Of a stretch of 23,730 nucleotides of DNA, positions 1 through 9,900 are shown piece by piece; position 1 is the stretch's first letter, and each line of letters starts with the position of its first letter. The stretch covers positions 1 to 23,730 of the forward strand of contig CATITW010000402.1 in NCBI GenBank assembly GCA_949547975.1, given 5' to 3'. The notes beneath the pieces were generated by a model. It was given only the letters and a program-made list of their open reading frames with translations. It did no database searches and had not been told where the DNA came from. The translations under genes and the position numbers were made by a program. The stretch is from Cryomorphaceae bacterium. Lineage in GTDB: Bacteria > Bacteroidota > Bacteroidia > Flavobacteriales > Schleiferiaceae.

Positions 1-95
1 GAGGTAAGCCCTGCAAAGGCCATGATGATACTTCCTATACCGATCCACAAAAGCGGTTTTGAAGCGCGTTTACGTTGTTGTGCTAAAGTTTCCAT
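1..95 (-). CDS. Cytochrome c oxidase (heme-copper oxidase) subunit III, N-terminal fragment
   Basis: The first 31 codons of a minus-strand gene that runs off the left edge of the window. The start ATG is at 93-95, two bases after the cyoE stop codon, so the two genes are almost certainly cotranscribed. The visible protein begins METLAQQRKRASKPLLWIG and then enters a hydrophobic segment ending in FAGLT. That layout (short basic cytoplasmic head, then a first membrane helix with an AGLT motif) matches the CoxIII-like proteins encoded just downstream of cyoE in many Bacteroidota, which are core membrane subunits of the aa3 oxidase. Too little is present to see the rest of the fold, so the assignment rests on this N-terminus and the neighbour. 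Another short membrane protein cannot be fully excluded. Confidence 0.75.
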   Translation of the reverse strand, partial: METLAQQRKRASKPLLWIGIGSIIMAFAGLT

Positions 96-97
96 GT

Positions 98-985
98 TTA
101 GATGTATCTATCGATTACGTAAATGATTTGCATTCCTGTTAAATAAGCAATACTGCTCAGCATAAGTTTACGCGCTGTGCCATTATCTCCATCTTTTAAC
201 AGCTGAATAGCTTTCGAGAGGACATATAGACCCAATAGCCCTACGGCTACACCACCTACGGGGCTTAGCGACAACTCTCCTGTAATACCGAAGGCCGGGA
301 GTACGCCTACAATAATCATCCACATCGTATAGGTGATGATGTAGATTTGAGAAGACCGGTCTTTCGCCTTTGAAGGAAGCAGGTTATATCCCGCCTTTTT
401 GTAGTCCTCAAAGGAGAACCAAGCGATCGCCCAAAAGTGCGGGAATTGCCAGAAAAACTGCTGTGCGAACAGCGTCCCTGTTTCGATATCGAAGTCGTTT
501 CGAGCGGCTACCCAACCGAGCATGTAAGGAATAGCTCCCGGGAAGGCACCTACGAATACGGCTAGAGGCGATTTCGCCTTCATCGGCGTATAAACCAGCG
601 CATACAACACTACCGACAACCCGCCAAAGGCTGCTGTCATTGGATTCACGATGTAGAGCGCGATCAAACCTACGACGAGCCAAGTGGTTGCTATAAGATA
701 GGCTTGGGTGACTGAAAGGGTGCCTAATGGCAAAGGGCGGTTCTTGGTGCGATCCATGAGCGCATCCAGGTCCTTTTCATAGATCTGATTGTACGCATTG
801 GAGGCCGCCACGACGGTTATACCACCGAAAATGAGTAAAATGAACTGGCTCCAAATGAAGGTTTCGTATCCGAGTAAGTACCCCACTGCCGAGGAAAAAA
901 CTACGGAAGTACTGAGTCTGAGTTTACCTAGACGAATCGCTTCCTTTGTAAATGTAGGTGCTACAGTGCTTGACACTAAGAACAT
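98..985 (-). CDS. cyoE: Protoheme IX farnesyltransferase (heme O synthase)
   Basis: This 295-residue integral membrane prenyltransferase of the UbiA superfamily transfers a farnesyl group from farnesyl diphosphate to heme B, giving heme O, the precursor of heme A for the aa3 oxidase. The diphosphate/Mg-binding signature is at about residues 63-86: NAYNQIYEKDLDALMDRT followed by KNRPLP. It corresponds to the NxxxDxxxDxxMxRTxxRP pattern, with Glu70 and Asp74 in the acidic positions. The second conserved loop is near residue 195 (DYKKAGYNLLPSK). The rest is a string of hydrophobic helices, and the length is normal for the family. The start ATG at 983-985 lies 46 bases downstream of cysQ. The subunit III gene follows after two bases, so enzyme and oxidase subunit appear coupled. 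Some annotations call the gene ctaB. Confidence 0.95.
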   Translation of the reverse strand: MFLVSSTVAPTFTKEAIRLGKLRLSTSVVFSSAVGYLLGYETFIWSQFILLIFGGITVVAASNAYNQIYEKDLDALMDRTKNRPLPLGTLSVTQAYLIATTWLVVGLIALYIVNPMTAAFGGLSVVLYALVYTPMKAKSPLAVFVGAFPGAIPYMLGWVAARNDFDIETGTLFAQQFFWQFPHFWAIAWFSFEDYKKAGYNLLPSKAKDRSSQIYIITYTMWMIIVGVLPAFGITGELSLSPVGGVAVGLLGLYVLSKAIQLLKDGDNGTARKLMLSSIAYLTGMQIIYVIDRYI

Positions 986-1031
986 ATTTAGTTTACAAAG
1001 ATAGGGATGAAAAGCTTCCCACTAAACAGGT

Positions 1032-1832
1032 TTAGAGGACAATAAAGTGTGGGTTGAGTAAATCTTCTTTGTTGTATTTCAAAGGCGTTCTGTGCTCTTT
1101 TTCCACCATCGAAAAACCAGCCGCCTCTACGACTGCTTGACCGGCAGCAGTATCCCATTCCATGGTCGGTGCAAAGCGCGGATAAACATCTGCTAGCCCT
1201 TCCGCGACCATACACATTTTTAAGGATGAACCTTTTGAAAGTATCTCTACCGTTCCATGTTCTTTGCGGTAGTGCTCGAGAAACTGTGTCGTTTCTTCAT
1301 TCATGTGTGAGCGTGAACCTACTGCGGTAAATGGACGCTGAGTTTGTATTGGGAGACTTTGTCCTTTTGCAATATCCTCCCCTGTAATGGTAGCGCCAGC
1401 TTCGATTTTAATCTTCAAAGCTCCATATTCACCCACTCCTAGGTACAATTCTCCAGTAACCGGAACATATACAACCCCTAAAATGGGTGTACCCTTTTCG
1501 ACCAAGGCAATGTTCACGGTAAACTCACCGTTTCTTTTGATGAATTCCTTGGTTCCGTCTAAGGGATCCACAATCCAGAGGTTGTCCCAGTCTTTGCGCT
1601 GTTCAAAAGGCAAATGCTTTCCTTCCTCGCTCAAAACAGGAATCCCGGTGGTTTCCAACAATTCCATGATGGCCAAATGGCCTTTGGTGTCTGCCTGAGT
1701 TAGCGGACTGTCATCTCCTTTGTACTCTACTTGGGTGTCTTCATTATGGTACACCTCTAAAATTGCACGGCCTGCATTCAATGTAGCTTGTGCAGCGAGA
1801 AGTGATAATTGGTCTAGATTGTGCGTACTCAT
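1032..1832 (-). CDS. cysQ: 3'(2'),5'-bisphosphate nucleotidase CysQ
   Basis: A soluble 266-residue enzyme of the inositol monophosphatase-like, Mg-dependent, Li-sensitive phosphatase superfamily. It hydrolyses 3'-phosphoadenosine 5'-phosphate to AMP during sulfate assimilation. Visible motifs include SPLTQADTKGH near the N-terminus, an EEGKH segment giving the first metal-binding acid, the central metal site WIVDPLDGTKEFIKRNGEF, and the C-terminal MEWDTAAGQAVVEAAG motif, which carries the other metal-binding Asp. I chose the start at 1832 (MSTHNLDQLSLL). The frame stays open to an ATG at 1880, but that upstream ATG lies in the loop of the terminator hairpin at 1863-1893 and would add 16 unrelated residues. 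The gene follows tonB on the same strand, but a terminator separates them. The closest alternative is another inositol monophosphatase-family enzyme. Confidence 0.9.
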   Translation of the reverse strand: MSTHNLDQLSLLAAQATLNAGRAILEVYHNEDTQVEYKGDDSPLTQADTKGHLAIMELLETTGIPVLSEEGKHLPFEQRKDWDNLWIVDPLDGTKEFIKRNGEFTVNIALVEKGTPILGVVYVPVTGELYLGVGEYGALKIKIEAGATITGEDIAKGQSLPIQTQRPFTAVGSRSHMNEETTQFLEHYRKEHGTVEILSKGSSLKMCMVAEGLADVYPRFAPTMEWDTAAGQAVVEAAGFSMVEKEHRTPLKYNKEDLLNPHFIVL

Positions 1833-1862
1833 GATGCTATAGTTTGGTTGGTTGGCTGGGTA

Positions 1863-1893
1863 AATAAAAAGCCCGAACACAGGGTCCGGGCTC
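1863..1893 (-). terminator. Rho-independent terminator after tonB
   Basis: On the minus strand a six-pair stem AGCCCG/CGGGCT (1887-1892 with 1870-1875) encloses an 11-base loop that can pair a little further, and is followed by TTTTTATTT. It lies 27 bases past the tonB stop codon and about 30 bases before the chosen cysQ start, so it should end the tonB message. Confidence 0.8.
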
Positions 1894-1919
1894 TCTTATG
1901 CTCTTGTAGGATCTAAAAC

Positions 1920-2627
1920 TTATTGAAGTCTCGCGTTGATCGGCACGGTGTATTGCATACGAACCGGCTTTCCACGTTGCTTAGCGGGGATGAACTTAGG
2001 CAACAATTTTATCACACGAATGGCCTCATCATCGATCAATTTATCGACACCACGTGCAATAGTCACGTTACTCACCTTACCGTTCTTCTCAATCACGAAG
2101 TTGACGTATACCTTTCCTTGGATTCCCATTTGACGGGCCAATTCAGGGAAGTCGAAGTTCTTTCCGATGTGCTTCATGATGTTTTGATTAAAACACATGA
2201 ACTTATCGTTTTCTGTTGCCTGTGATTCACAACCCGGGAAAACCGGTTTGTTCTCAACTACAGCAAAGTTGAAGATTTCGTCGTCCTCTTCTTCTACCTC
2301 TTCAACGATCTCGATTTCTTCGCTCTCGTCCGTTTCCGTAGACTCAAACTCAACCTCTTCGATCTCCAAATCATCCTCTACAATCTGAATAACCTCTGGC
2401 GGTGCAGGAGGTGGTGGAGGTGGCGGAGGTGGCTGAACGCGGTTCGTAATGATCGCAATTTCATCGTCTTCTTGGAAATCCATCTTTCCGAGGTCACCAG
2501 GACCGCTTTCATAGGACTTAAGCTCCAAGAAGAATAGCGTCGTAGCCAATGAAAGTGTCAGACCGATCAACAAGAAGAGACTCTTCTTATTTTCAGCATC
2601 TGCTTTTATGGTTTTTCTTTTCTTCAT
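1920..2627 (-). CDS. tonB: Energy transducer TonB
   Basis: This 235-residue inner-membrane-anchored protein would span the periplasm and pass proton-motive energy from ExbB/ExbD to TonB-dependent outer membrane receptors. The order is: basic cytoplasmic head (residues 1-15), one membrane helix (about 16-34), a short spacer, nine prolines in a row (66-74) plus APP, a strongly acidic stretch (about 83-118), then the TonB C-terminal domain (about 150-235). The last domain has FPELARQMGIQGKVYVNFVI and ends in MQYTVPINARLQ. Two cysteines flank the start of this domain (Cys133 in VFPGCE, Cys145 in FMCFNQN) and probably form a disulfide. The acidic linker replaces the usual EP/KP repeats. No exbB or exbD is in the window. 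The final gene of the run ending at the 1863-1893 terminator. Confidence 0.93.
   Translation of the reverse strand: MKKRKTIKADAENKKSLFLLIGLTLSLATTLFFLELKSYESGPGDLGKMDFQEDDEIAIITNRVQPPPPPPPPPAPPEVIQIVEDDLEIEEVEFESTETDESEEIEIVEEVEEEDDEIFNFAVVENKPVFPGCESQATENDKFMCFNQNIMKHIGKNFDFPELARQMGIQGKVYVNFVIEKNGKVSNVTIARGVDKLIDDEAIRVIKLLPKFIPAKQRGKPVRMQYTVPINARLQ
2406..2432 (-). repeat. Nine-codon polyproline tract in tonB
   Basis: On the plus strand this is nine consecutive NGG triplets (AGG, TGG or CGG), read on the minus strand as CCN proline codons 66-74. The third bases vary, so it is a coding triplet repeat and not a perfect microsatellite. It sets the length of a rigid periplasmic linker and would stall ribosomes without EF-P. 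Confidence 0.8.
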
Positions 2628-2647
2628 GAGGTTGAACTATTGTGACG

Positions 2648-2678
2648 CTAAAATAGCTAAATCTATCGTTAGCACAAG
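2648..2678 (-). promoter_or_regulatory. Possible Bacteroidota-type promoter of tonB
   Basis: On the minus strand, CTTG (2675-2678), a 19-base spacer and TATTTTAG (2648-2655) resemble the TTTG / TAnnTTTG promoter of Bacteroidota with one mismatch in each element. Transcription would start roughly 13-15 bases before the tonB ATG at 2627. Based on pattern and spacing only; tonB may also be read from the upstream genes. Confidence 0.35.
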
Positions 2679-2695
2679 TTGGTTTATAAATGGAT

Positions 2696-3091
2696 TTATC
2701 TCTTAAAGGAAACTGGTAACATGTAGGAAACATTGACTGCCTTATCTCCCTGCAACGCAGGCCTTAACGGCAGATCTATCGCCGCTAAAACGCGTTCGAC
2801 TTCTCGTGTTGCGAGTGGGCTAAAACTCTGTTTTACCTCCACTTTTTCGAGTTCTGACGACGCGTTGTAGACCACTTCGACAACAACTTTACCCTCCGCA
2901 GCTAAATCCTCGGGCCATTTTAGTTCTTGCATGACCGAAGTCATCAGATGACGAAAGAAACAACTTTCGCAATCCTTAAAGTCGATCATTTGCTCACACC
3001 CTTCAAAAACAGGCGGATATACCTGCTCCGATTCTTGTGCGCTGACCGTTAGAGTCAAAACAAAGGCAAAGGCAGAAAGGAACTTTTTCAT
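2696..3091 (-). CDS. Secreted TonB C-terminal-like protein
   Basis: This 131-residue protein starts with a cleavable signal peptide (hydrophobic to about residue 17, then VSAQE). The rest resembles the periplasmic C-terminal domain of TonB: KWPEDLAAEGKVVVEVVYNASSELEKV matches the PELARQMGIQGKVYVNFVI region of the tonB gene next door, and both share a VF(P/E)GCE motif before the domain. Cysteines are at 32, 41 and 44. There is no membrane anchor or proline-rich linker beyond the signal peptide, so it cannot act as an ordinary ExbBD-coupled transducer. It may bind partners in the periplasm or at the outer membrane. It lies 68 bases upstream of tonB and 32 bases downstream of the VanZ-like gene, probably in the same transcript. 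Precise function unknown. Confidence 0.7.
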   Translation of the reverse strand: MKKFLSAFAFVLTLTVSAQESEQVYPPVFEGCEQMIDFKDCESCFFRHLMTSVMQELKWPEDLAAEGKVVVEVVYNASSELEKVEVKQSFSPLATREVERVLAAIDLPLRPALQGDKAVNVSYMLPVSFKR

Positions 3092-3123
3092 AGTATCGTG
3101 TTTCAGGGTAAAAGTTTCAAAAA

Positions 3124-3504
3124 CTATTCCAAAAGTCGGTGTAGTACACGAGAAGAAATGACACCGACGACTGCCCCAGCAGAATTGGCCACAGCATCGT
3201 ACAGGTCTGCTGAGCGCCCTAAGCCCATCCTATCTTGCGCATATTCTATAAAAACGCCGATAGAAACCGCAGCTGCCCAGTACACGACTACTTTACGGCG
3301 AGGTAATTTTCGACCGTACCCTCTAGAGCTCCCAAAATACAAGAGGATGACCCATGAAAAATAGAGGATGAAATGTACGAGCTTGTCCGAAATCTCTAAA
3401 GCCCAACCGGGATCGATATCGTCTGCAGGAGCTAGACAAGCATAGAGAATGAAAAAGCCCCAACCAATGGCAGGGGCTCTATATATCCAAGGGGAAAAAC
3501 GCAT
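3124..3504 (-). CDS. VanZ-like family membrane protein
   Basis: A small integral membrane protein of 126 residues with about four hydrophobic segments (roughly 11-28, 44-58, 73-88 and 105-120). It has the VanZ-like hallmarks: an early helix leading to LAPADD, then SDKLVHFILYFSW, in which the Asp-Lys-x-x-His motif is typical, then an FIEYAQDRMGLGRSADLYDAVANSAGAVVG segment with the conserved E-x-x-Q and D-x-x-x-N-x-x-G pattern. VanZ was named from teicoplanin resistance clusters, but most family members have no known role, and nothing here points to glycopeptide resistance. It starts 12 bases after gcvH and is clearly in the same run. A gcvH-vanZ pair downstream of sprA is, to my knowledge, common in flavobacteria. 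Confidence 0.85.
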   Translation of the reverse strand: MRFSPWIYRAPAIGWGFFILYACLAPADDIDPGWALEISDKLVHFILYFSWVILLYFGSSRGYGRKLPRRKVVVYWAAAVSIGVFIEYAQDRMGLGRSADLYDAVANSAGAVVGVISSRVLHRLLE

Positions 3505-3516
3505 TGCGTTATGGAG

Positions 3517-3894
3517 TTACCCGAGCATCTTTTCGTACGCCGCTGCGTCCATGAGTTCTTCGAGCTCGGCAGCATCTGTAATTTTAATTTTCACCATCCA
3601 ACCTTCGCCGTATGGATCTTCATTTACAGCTTCTGGAGCATCTTCTAGTGCTTCATTGAACTCTAAAATCTCACCAGCGACAGGTAAAAACAGATCAGAA
3701 ACCGTTTTCACAGCTTCAACGCTTCCAAAGACTTCGTCCTTGCCAAGTTCTTCACCTTCTGTATCAACATCAACAAATACAATATCACCAAGTTCGCCTT
3801 GAGCAAAAGCGGTAATGCCGATGAACGCATGGTCACCTTCAACACGGATCCATTCGTGATCCTTCGAGTACTTTAAATTTTCTGGAAACTGCAT
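3517..3894 (-). CDS. gcvH: Glycine cleavage system H protein
   Basis: The lipoyl-carrying protein of the cytoplasmic glycine cleavage system. Its lipoyl-lysine arm shuttles the aminomethyl group between the P (GcvP), T (GcvT) and L proteins. The lipoylation site is [12 protein letters not shown], with the modified lysine at residue 63. [10 protein letters not shown] near the start and [14 protein letters not shown] further on are standard family motifs. I chose the ATG at 3892-3894 ([15 protein letters not shown]), giving 125 residues, the normal size. The frame is open to a GTG at 3942, but that would add 16 residues not expected in the family. The gene lies 51 bases after sprA and 12 before the VanZ-like gene. 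None of gcvP, gcvT or lpd is in the window, so H is encoded apart from its partners. Confidence 0.95.
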   Translation of the reverse strand: MQFPENLKYSKDHEWIRVEGDHAFIGITAFAQGELGDIVFVDVDTEGEELGKDEVFGSVEAVKTVSDLFLPVAGEILEFNEALEDAPEAVNEDPYGEGWMVKIKITDAAELEELMDAAAYEKMLG

Positions 3895-3945
3895 ATAGGG
3901 AATTTTTTTGCCAAATGTAAGTTCAAATTCGTTTTGTTCCACGCG

Positions 3946-6900
3946 TTACTGCGCTAGATTGAATCTAAATGCAATTCCCGCATTTGTATTTAATGTAGGG
4001 AAAGCATTGGACGTTTTAAAGGTACTGACGGTTTGATCGTAATACAAACTCGCAGTCAATTTCGCTGAAAGCATATAATTTGCCGAAGCCTTAATCTTCC
4101 AAATGCGCTGCCCAGCGGTGACTTGATCGATGTTCTCTTGAATACGACGGATGACCGTTTGATTGTCTCGTAAACTAAAGTCCAGCTTTAAATCTAAGTT
4201 GGAGGTGATTTTCTGTGGGCGTCCATCGCTGACGATATTGAAACTTACATCTTTGATGATGTAGCCCGTTCCAACCACCACTTCTAATCCACGAGTATCG
4301 GTCATTTGGTTGTTCACCAAAGACAAATTCATTTGACGGTTCTTCTTGATATCGAAGCGCAGACTCGCCTGATTTTTGAGTCGAACATTCAATCCTACGA
4401 ATGGCCCGAAATTCTCGGTGATACTCACTTGCGAGATCTGATAACCCGGCAAGAAATCACCATTGGAGTTTCGAATATTGTTTGCGGGTTCTCCGTTTTG
4501 AATCCGCTGTTGCAAAAGCATGTTCGTCTGGAATGAATTCATCGTGTACATACTCTTATAGGTATGTGTCAAAGTGAAACTCTGGAAGTTTTTCTTGAAC
4601 CACGGAATACGCATCAAGCCATTGAAGTTCAGATTCCAATTCGGCATCGGCAAGCCCGGTCGTCCATTCAACTCCACCTCCTCAGGATCTTTGCCGCTGT
4701 ATGCCGCTAAGAATGCTGGAACTAACACGTCCGCACTATTGTAACTGAACCCGTCATACCCTGCTCTGGTCCCCGTGGTATCTGCTACTCCGTTAATCAA
4801 TGTTGGGATGTACGTCGGATCCGCATCTGCGCGCGCTAAGGCAAGTCGCTCCGAAACAGGAACCCGGTGATCTAAGAAAGTGCTGTACACTGGTGAAAAG
4901 GTGCTGTCTACGTTTTCAAACGCACTCCCGATCGCAAGGAAGGAGATGGAATAATTCCCCATTTCCATCGGATTGAAATGGTAATACCCGAGCGGTAAAC
5001 CCAAGGTAGAATCCTGCAGGGGATCGTGGTATCTAAAAATGCTTGAACTGTTCAAACCACTTACCTTGGTAGCCGTTACTTGCAAACGAATATCCTGCCA
5101 AGGCTCTACTACAGCTCTAAAGTTCAAATTCTCGGTAAAGGTGTTTTGGTGTTGGTTCGGCTGCTTGGTGTTTTGTGTAAGCCAACCGTTTTGAGCAGCT
5201 CGATCCGCTACATCCGACTGAGCACCAAACACGAAATCTAACCCTGGTGCCATCAGTGCTGATGGATCTACTCCAAAATAAACGGGGTTCGTGATCACAC
5301 CCGGAAGCAAGGTTCCGTTCGTTTGACTGAAGGTCAAAGAAGCCGACCTCAACATCATAGCGATACGTGCGGCACTGAGTAAAATTTTAGGAGGCTCCTT
5401 GTCTTTTTCCTTGTCACCTTTCGACCCCTCTTTTTTAGGAGCGCCTCTCTTTTGAGGAGCGCCACCACGTCGACGGGCCACCGGCTGTGGACGACCGCCC
5501 TGGTTGGCTTTACGTAAAAATGGCACCTGATTGTACAGGTTGACAAAATTTGCGTTACTGTTCAGCTGAATACTGTTCGAGTTTTGAGCCGTATTCCCGT
5601 AGTAGATTTCAGGCTTGGACTTTGGGTTGAGCGCCGCAGTCGAATTCGAGGTCCAATCGTAGTTGGCCGAATAGCGGACACTCGCGCTCGTGAAGTCCAT
5701 GAACGGCAGCTTGTTGATCGGAGTTTGCCAGTTGACATTCAACGTGTGGTGGAACTGAGTGGGACGACCTAGTGAGGATAAACCGGCAATGATGGTGTCC
5801 CTGTTCGCTTGATTCTTCGGGTCACCTGGCAGCTCATCCACCCTTGACTGGGCAGTTGCGTTGTAGTCTACCTTTAAACCTTTGGAAAGGTCATAGGCCA
5901 CGTCATACATTCTCTTTGTCACTAGCGCCTTGTTATAGGTAACGGGCAACTGAATGTTTGGATCAAAGGTGTTGCGCATCTGCATCGTTGCAAGCTGACG
6001 ACGGACTTCGGTACGCATACTGACCTTCGAAGGCAAGTAGTAGAAATTAAAATCCCGGATAAGTGCGAGTTGCTTGCTCTTTACTGCATTCTTAAACGGC
6101 GCAACGTTTTTTGGACGGGTCTGGTAGTTGTAGTTGACCGAAGCAGTATGCATGATCCGGTGGTCTTGTACGATATTAATATTGCGGCGATCGCTTTCGG
6201 TAAATGCGTAGGAGGTGTTGAAATTCGAGATGGCTAATGGGGAATTGGCCCAATTTATACCCGATTTCGTTTTGCCTCCTTGATCCCCTTCCTTCGCCGG
6301 TTTGGGACGCTTTGGCGCTGTATTTCGTGGTAATTTTTTACCTCCGCCCGATTTTTCTTTGCGTACGTTCGTAAAATTCAGACTCTTGCGCATCTGGTAT
6401 TCTTGCCCAGCATAGCGCAAACTGTCACGCTCGTCCTTTGAATCTACATTTGCTAATGCATCTTTAAACTCAATATCTGGATCGAGCGGATTGAATTGTG
6501 GTGTTTTGAAACTTTCGCTGAAACTGAAGAACATCGGGAACTTGACACCGCTTTCTTTCGGAAGCATCTTGTCTAGATTCACATTCGTTTGAATGCCGTA
6601 GTTGCGCTCCGCAAATTTGTTTCGTTCGTTGACCGTTTGATCGATAGATCCAAAACCTATCGTCGACATCGTACCCGTGAGATTCACATTCGCCACATCC
6701 GCGAGTTTCGCACTGGCAGTTGCGGTAGCTGCCCAACCGCCTCTATTGTCGAAATCGCTCAAACGCAACTCATTCACCCACAGTTCCGCGCATTTCGCCT
6801 GACCATCGTCGCCGTCTGAAGTGGTTCGTTTTTTAGGATTACGCACACCGATCAGCAAGGTTCTGATGTTACCGAGGTTGGGTGCGCCAACCACGCTCAT

Positions 6901-9900
6901 GCGGTGTCCTGCAGGCGTAGTAACTGTGTACTTATTCGTTAAACTCAGCGTAGGATCGCTTTCCATGGCTGTGTTTCTGGTGAGTTTCAGCGTTTTTAAA
7001 TCTTCGAAAACTACATCGATGTTGTTGTCTGAAGGCCAAATATCATCTGGCAACAGTTCACCCCAAGGGGTCACCTTTAGCGGCACCTCGTACTCGTAGT
7101 AGTTGCCGTTGTAATCTGAACCTAGACGTACAAATATGCTGAGATCGTCGTCATTTAGCGCTTCGAACTCATCCCCTGCCTCGGCATGAACGAACATGCG
7201 TAGTCGCTTGTACATACGCATGTCAAAATTAAAGTTGCGGAATACGGCACGTGCGTCACCGTCTTCAAGACCACATACCTCAAGCGACATACTTTGCTCG
7301 TTTTGCTGGATGATTTGAGTCCCACCGTAGACTTGCTGGCGCTCTATTTCCGGAGGCAGCACATAAGGAATGGGGTCTCTCCCGCCGTTCTCTTCGAGGT
7401 TGACGGCATTGACATTAAAGGACGTCTCATCAGACTCGTCGATCGGCACGTTTTCACGGATATCGTCTAACGTGAATGGGAATCGGCGCCATTCGCCACG
7501 AACGAGATCGAGTCGTGCGAAACGCAAAACGATGGGATTCTCAAATTCTGTCATGAACATCCGCAAGAAGCGAATAGAGCGAAAATCGGTGATGCCACCT
7601 ACCTTTTTCTCGGGTTCGAAAACGGGAATCTTGAATTGGATCCAACGTGTAGGACGTGAAACACCATTGGGTAAGTCATGACTTTGGGTTTCGTAGATGT
7701 CGGCGACATAATTCTGACCGACGACCAAATCCTCTGGGCGCATGGATACGCGGTATTGGAAGTAACTTTCGGTTTTACTTAGGGTCTGGTCACGGTTGGC
7801 ATCTTCCTTATCGGGTACGTTCGTTGCAGAAGCAGGTACACCGTTAAGGGTAACCGTCGAACTGTTGCCTTCCGTACCGTTGAAATTTTTGTAACGTTCG
7901 AGAATATCCGCCGACTCAGCATCTAAACTATCGCCGCGGTAAAAGACAAAGTTATCGCCGTTGGGATCCCCATAGACGCGGTTGTAGGCGGCTGAATTGG
8001 CCCCAAAAGCAGAGGTGATTCGGTCGAGATATGCGCTAGAGCCTTGCGGGTTCCAGACGCGTTCTTCAGGATCCGTAAGGGCATCAAAACCAACATCTTG
8101 CGATTCCCGTGCGCCTGTTGCATTGTCAAAAAATTCCGTAATGGGTTGAATCTGGCTCAGGTAGCCCCATTGGGTGCTGTCCATGCTCGATTTGTCCCCG
8201 TTTGCTGGGATGCCGTTCTCGAAACTCTGACGTCCGTCTTTTAAAACATCTTCACTAACGCTACCGAGGTTAAAATACAAGTCACCTCCATCCGGTGGGT
8301 TTGGATTGTCGTAAAACGGATCCATGACCCAAAACTGAATGAATTCGATGTTTTGCTCTTCAAAGTTGTTGATTTGAAGTGGGCGCATGATCCCCGCCCA
8401 TCTTGAAGCTGGGTCGATGAGCTGACCGTCCTGCCCCATCCCCTGACTGATACCCGGCTCGCCTTCGACGTCAAAGTTGTACGGGCCTCTTTCGCTTGGG
8501 TAGTAAGCCAGATCGAACATAGCGATGTTACGCGCTTGATTCTGTTGCAAACTAAAATTCGGGAAGACCTCACGGATCAATACTTCACGCATGCGCTGAT
8601 CTGAAGTAATCTCTGGATCATTGCGGATGTTATCCGGTACATTCTGCCCTCCTGTATAGAAAGTTGGATCTACGATATACCAAGCCAATTTTGCTCTATT
8701 GTACCCGTACGCTAGGTCATTGTTCAAGGTGCTTTCTGGGAAAAGGCTGCTTTGATTGCCTGGGGTCGAAGCCAAATTCCAAGAGTTCAGACTACGCAGG
8801 TCGATCGTCGTTTGCGAACTTTCGAAATCGTCCAAATACGTCGTCTCTGCTCCCGTGATGCGAATACCACGTGGGGAACCTGGAATCAGGTGCGCAAATT
8901 CTCCCTTAAACTGAAGCGTGGATTTCTCCTTGGTTTCGATCAGCGGCAAGGCATCCATAAACCTTGTCAAATAGGGTGCATCGGCATTGTAATTGGTATT
9001 CAAACCCCAAATAGTATTGGCGATCGGTTCATCGCCGATGTTCACTTTTTGCGTGAGCGGACGTTCGGATAAACGCAACCAAGTTCCTCCGACGTTCAGG
9101 TTTTCGTTCACCTTATGATCCACCATACCCCCGTAGAAGGTTTTGGCTTGGACGTTAAAGAGGGTATTGTTTTCAAAATTCACCTTGATCGGGGCCCCGG
9201 AATTCATGACCCCCTCGTTGATAATTCGTACCCGACCCAGCGAATAATCTACCGTATAATCTTGGTTCTCAACTAAGGTTCTCCCACCGGCAGTAACACT
9301 TACAGAACCTTGTGGAATATTAAACGCCCCGAGCTGAATTTCAGATCCCGAAGCACTTTTATACTGACCACGTAAAATGAATTTATTCAGCTGTGTTTGC
9401 TCTTGAGCACGGAACCGCGTGCTGTCGTAAAGCGGCTGATACACATACTTTTCACGCGCCTTCTCCGTGTCCAATTTCTCATACAAATTCGACCCAAAAG
9501 GCTCTACAACCGGGAAGATGATTCTCCCGCGTTGCTGATCGATGGTCACGCCTGGTACAAAGTCGAAAATACCGTCCGGGAACGGGTCATTGTTATTGTT
9601 TAATCGGTCCAGCTCCATGATTCCTACCAAGAGCGTGTCACTCAAATTCCCGTCGGGTAGAAATGGGATAGGCACCCCTGTCTCGTCGTTCATGTAGAGA
9701 ATGTCCATGTAGAAATCCTCACGATCAAGCTGAAAAGCGTTAAGCGCATAGATGTTCTTCATCATCAAATCCCAAGTCGGCAACTTCACATCAAGCACCG
9801 TAGACTTCAACATTTTCAAAATCAACGTCTTCGGCGGAGTGACCCCGTCATTCGAAAACTCCCCCACTTGGTAGGTACGTCCACCTGCCGTGTACTGAAA

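Noticed and set aside
1833..1880. Sixteen-residue N-terminal extension of CysQ
   Set aside because: Its ATG is in the loop of the tonB terminator and the added residues do not resemble the family; the start at 1832 is better.
3124..3504. VanZ as an antibiotic resistance gene
   Set aside because: Only the broad VanZ-like fold is seen; no other glycopeptide resistance genes are present and the context is sprA-gcvH.
3895..3942. GTG-started extension of GcvH
   Set aside because: It would add 16 residues before a normal-length GcvH N-terminus; the ATG at 3894 gives the usual size.
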